DNA of 6,766 bases from an uncultured Veillonella sp. (GTDB lineage: Bacteria; Bacillota; Negativicutes; Veillonellales; Veillonellaceae), in the NCBI GenBank assembly GCA_934216375.1, contig CAKQBP010000079.1, forward strand, positions 1-6,766, in the 5' to 3' direction. A program made the translations under genes and the position numbers. Below the pieces are notes generated by a model. The model worked only from the letters and a program-made list of their open reading frames with translations. It had not been told where the DNA came from and did not search any database. Numbering within the stretch: position 1 is the first letter of the stretch; each line of letters opens with the position of its first letter. Positions 6,381 to 6,766 of the stretch are shown one piece after another.

Positions 6381-6550
6381 GTATTCGAGGAGCTATTATT
6401 AGTTACTAGTACGGTAAGGCAGAAATAAGGTCTCTCGGAACTCCGATGGCCACCCACCCCACTACGTGGGGCCGCCAAGTCGCTCCTTAAGACCTTATTT
6501 CCTGCCAACTCAACTTTGGTAGTACCTACTTAATAGCCCCTCTATAATAC
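6381..6550. repeat. Large branched inverted-repeat element after trpG
   Basis: This 170-base non-coding element is almost symmetrical about position 6465. Inner arms: GGCAGAAATAAGGTCT (6418-6433) pairs with 6490-6506 over 16 bp with one bulged C. Inside are two side hairpins, TCGG/CCGA (6435-6438/6443-6446) and TGGC/GCCA (6447-6450/6474-6477), the latter capped by CCCCAC/GTGGGG (6457-6462/6466-6471), making a junction. Outer arms: GTATT plus GAGGAGCTATTA (6387-6398) pairs with TAATAGCCCCTC (6531-6542) at 11 of 12, and the ends GTATT/AATAC also match. It is GC-rich in the core and AT-rich outside. No T-run follows, so it is not a standard terminator. It may be a dispersed palindromic or MITE-like element inserted after the operon, or a structured 3' RNA. 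I see no coding potential and no other copy in the window. Confidence 0.7.
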
Positions 6551-6616
6551 ATATGTCGAACTGTAGCCATATTTTTCTAAAGAAATCTGCGAATCAGAAC
6601 CCTTAATATAGGAAAA

Positions 6617-6691
6617 GGTGGTGCATAGCACCACCATTCCCACTCTCCCTATAAAGGGATGACTTGCGCGTTACTCCATATAATGCGCAAG
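6617..6691. other. Cluster of three hairpins, the first possibly a minus-strand terminator
   Basis: Three perfect or near-perfect stems follow one another. GGTGGTGC/GCACCACC (6617-6624/6628-6635) has the loop ATA. TCCCT/AGGGA (6646-6650/6655-6659) has the loop ATAA. The third stem, 6663-6673 with 6681-6691, has 11 pairs including one G-T pair. On the minus strand the first stem is followed by TTTTCC, a short U-rich tail, so it could end a minus-strand transcript entering from the right. On the plus strand none has a T-run. A leader for a gene beyond the right edge is the alternative. Confidence 0.4.
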
Positions 6692-6766
6692 ATCATTTGA
6701 AAGATATTGAATTGTTGTTCATTTTATTGTGCGTGTGATGGGGAGCAGGGCATATAAAAGATTAAA
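6692..6766. other. Right-edge stretch without a supported gene
   Basis: No complete gene is visible. On the minus strand, one frame is open from the right edge to a TGA at 6719-6721 (16 codons, ending LLPITRTIK). This could be the tail of a gene outside the window, but it is too short to judge. No convincing ribosome binding site or promoter is seen on the plus strand. Confidence 0.3.

Noticed and set aside
6418..6506. tRNA-like or cloverleaf RNA gene
   Set aside because: The 16-bp closing stem is far longer than an acceptor stem, and there is no T-loop GTTC motif, anticodon arm or CCA end.
6381..6550. Intrinsic terminator of trpEG
   Set aside because: The fold is strong, but no run of T follows either the inner or the outer arm on the plus strand.
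6719..6766. C-terminal fragment of a minus-strand gene
   Set aside because: Only 16 codons are visible and they match nothing I know. It is mentioned in the edge note but not called as a gene.

Overview
The window looks like a chromosomal segment from a Veillonella-like member of the Negativicutes (Firmicutes with an outer membrane). This is inferred from three things: a DcuC-type C4-dicarboxylate carrier, a tRNA-dependent T-box leader (a mainly Firmicute device) ahead of trpE-trpG, and the general look of the proteins. No marker gene in the window settles the genus.

Layout, left to right. (1) Positions 1-702 hold the C-terminal half of a DcuC-family anaerobic C4-dicarboxylate transporter that enters from the left edge. 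(2) An AT-rich spacer ends in a long bidirectional terminator (823-899) shared with (3) a convergent, minus-strand, MdtG/PmrA-like MFS drug exporter (916-2094) that starts at TTG behind a strong Shine-Dalgarno. Its probable promoter, with an operator-like inverted repeat, lies at 2110-2176. (4) From about 2180 to 3940 the DNA becomes markedly AT-rich and holds two plus-strand membrane-protein loci related to DUF805. The first (2434-2870) appears broken by a frameshift and an amber codon. The second (2880-3860) is an open 326-residue protein that seems to contain two DUF805-like units. (5) A good sigma-A-type promoter (3938-3967) drives a tryptophan-specific T-box leader (about 3985-4307, specifier codon UGG at 4082-4084). 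(6) The leader controls trpE (4335-5804) and trpG (5804-6370), which overlap by one base and encode the two subunits of anthranilate synthase. (7) The last 396 bases contain no gene I can support. They hold a large imperfect inverted repeat (6381-6550) that folds into a branched structure, then three close hairpins (6617-6691).

Functional logic: trpE-trpG makes anthranilate from chorismate and glutamine. It is controlled twice: by transcription attenuation through uncharged tRNA-Trp, and probably by tryptophan feedback on TrpE, whose LLES and NPSPYMF motifs are intact. The dcuC and MFS genes are independent transport functions. The DUF805-like islet has no recognisable link to its neighbours and looks like accessory DNA under decay.

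The least explained elements are the 170-base inverted-repeat structure after trpG and the decaying DUF805-like pair. I saw no CRISPR array, transposase, toxin-antitoxin pair, tRNA or rRNA.
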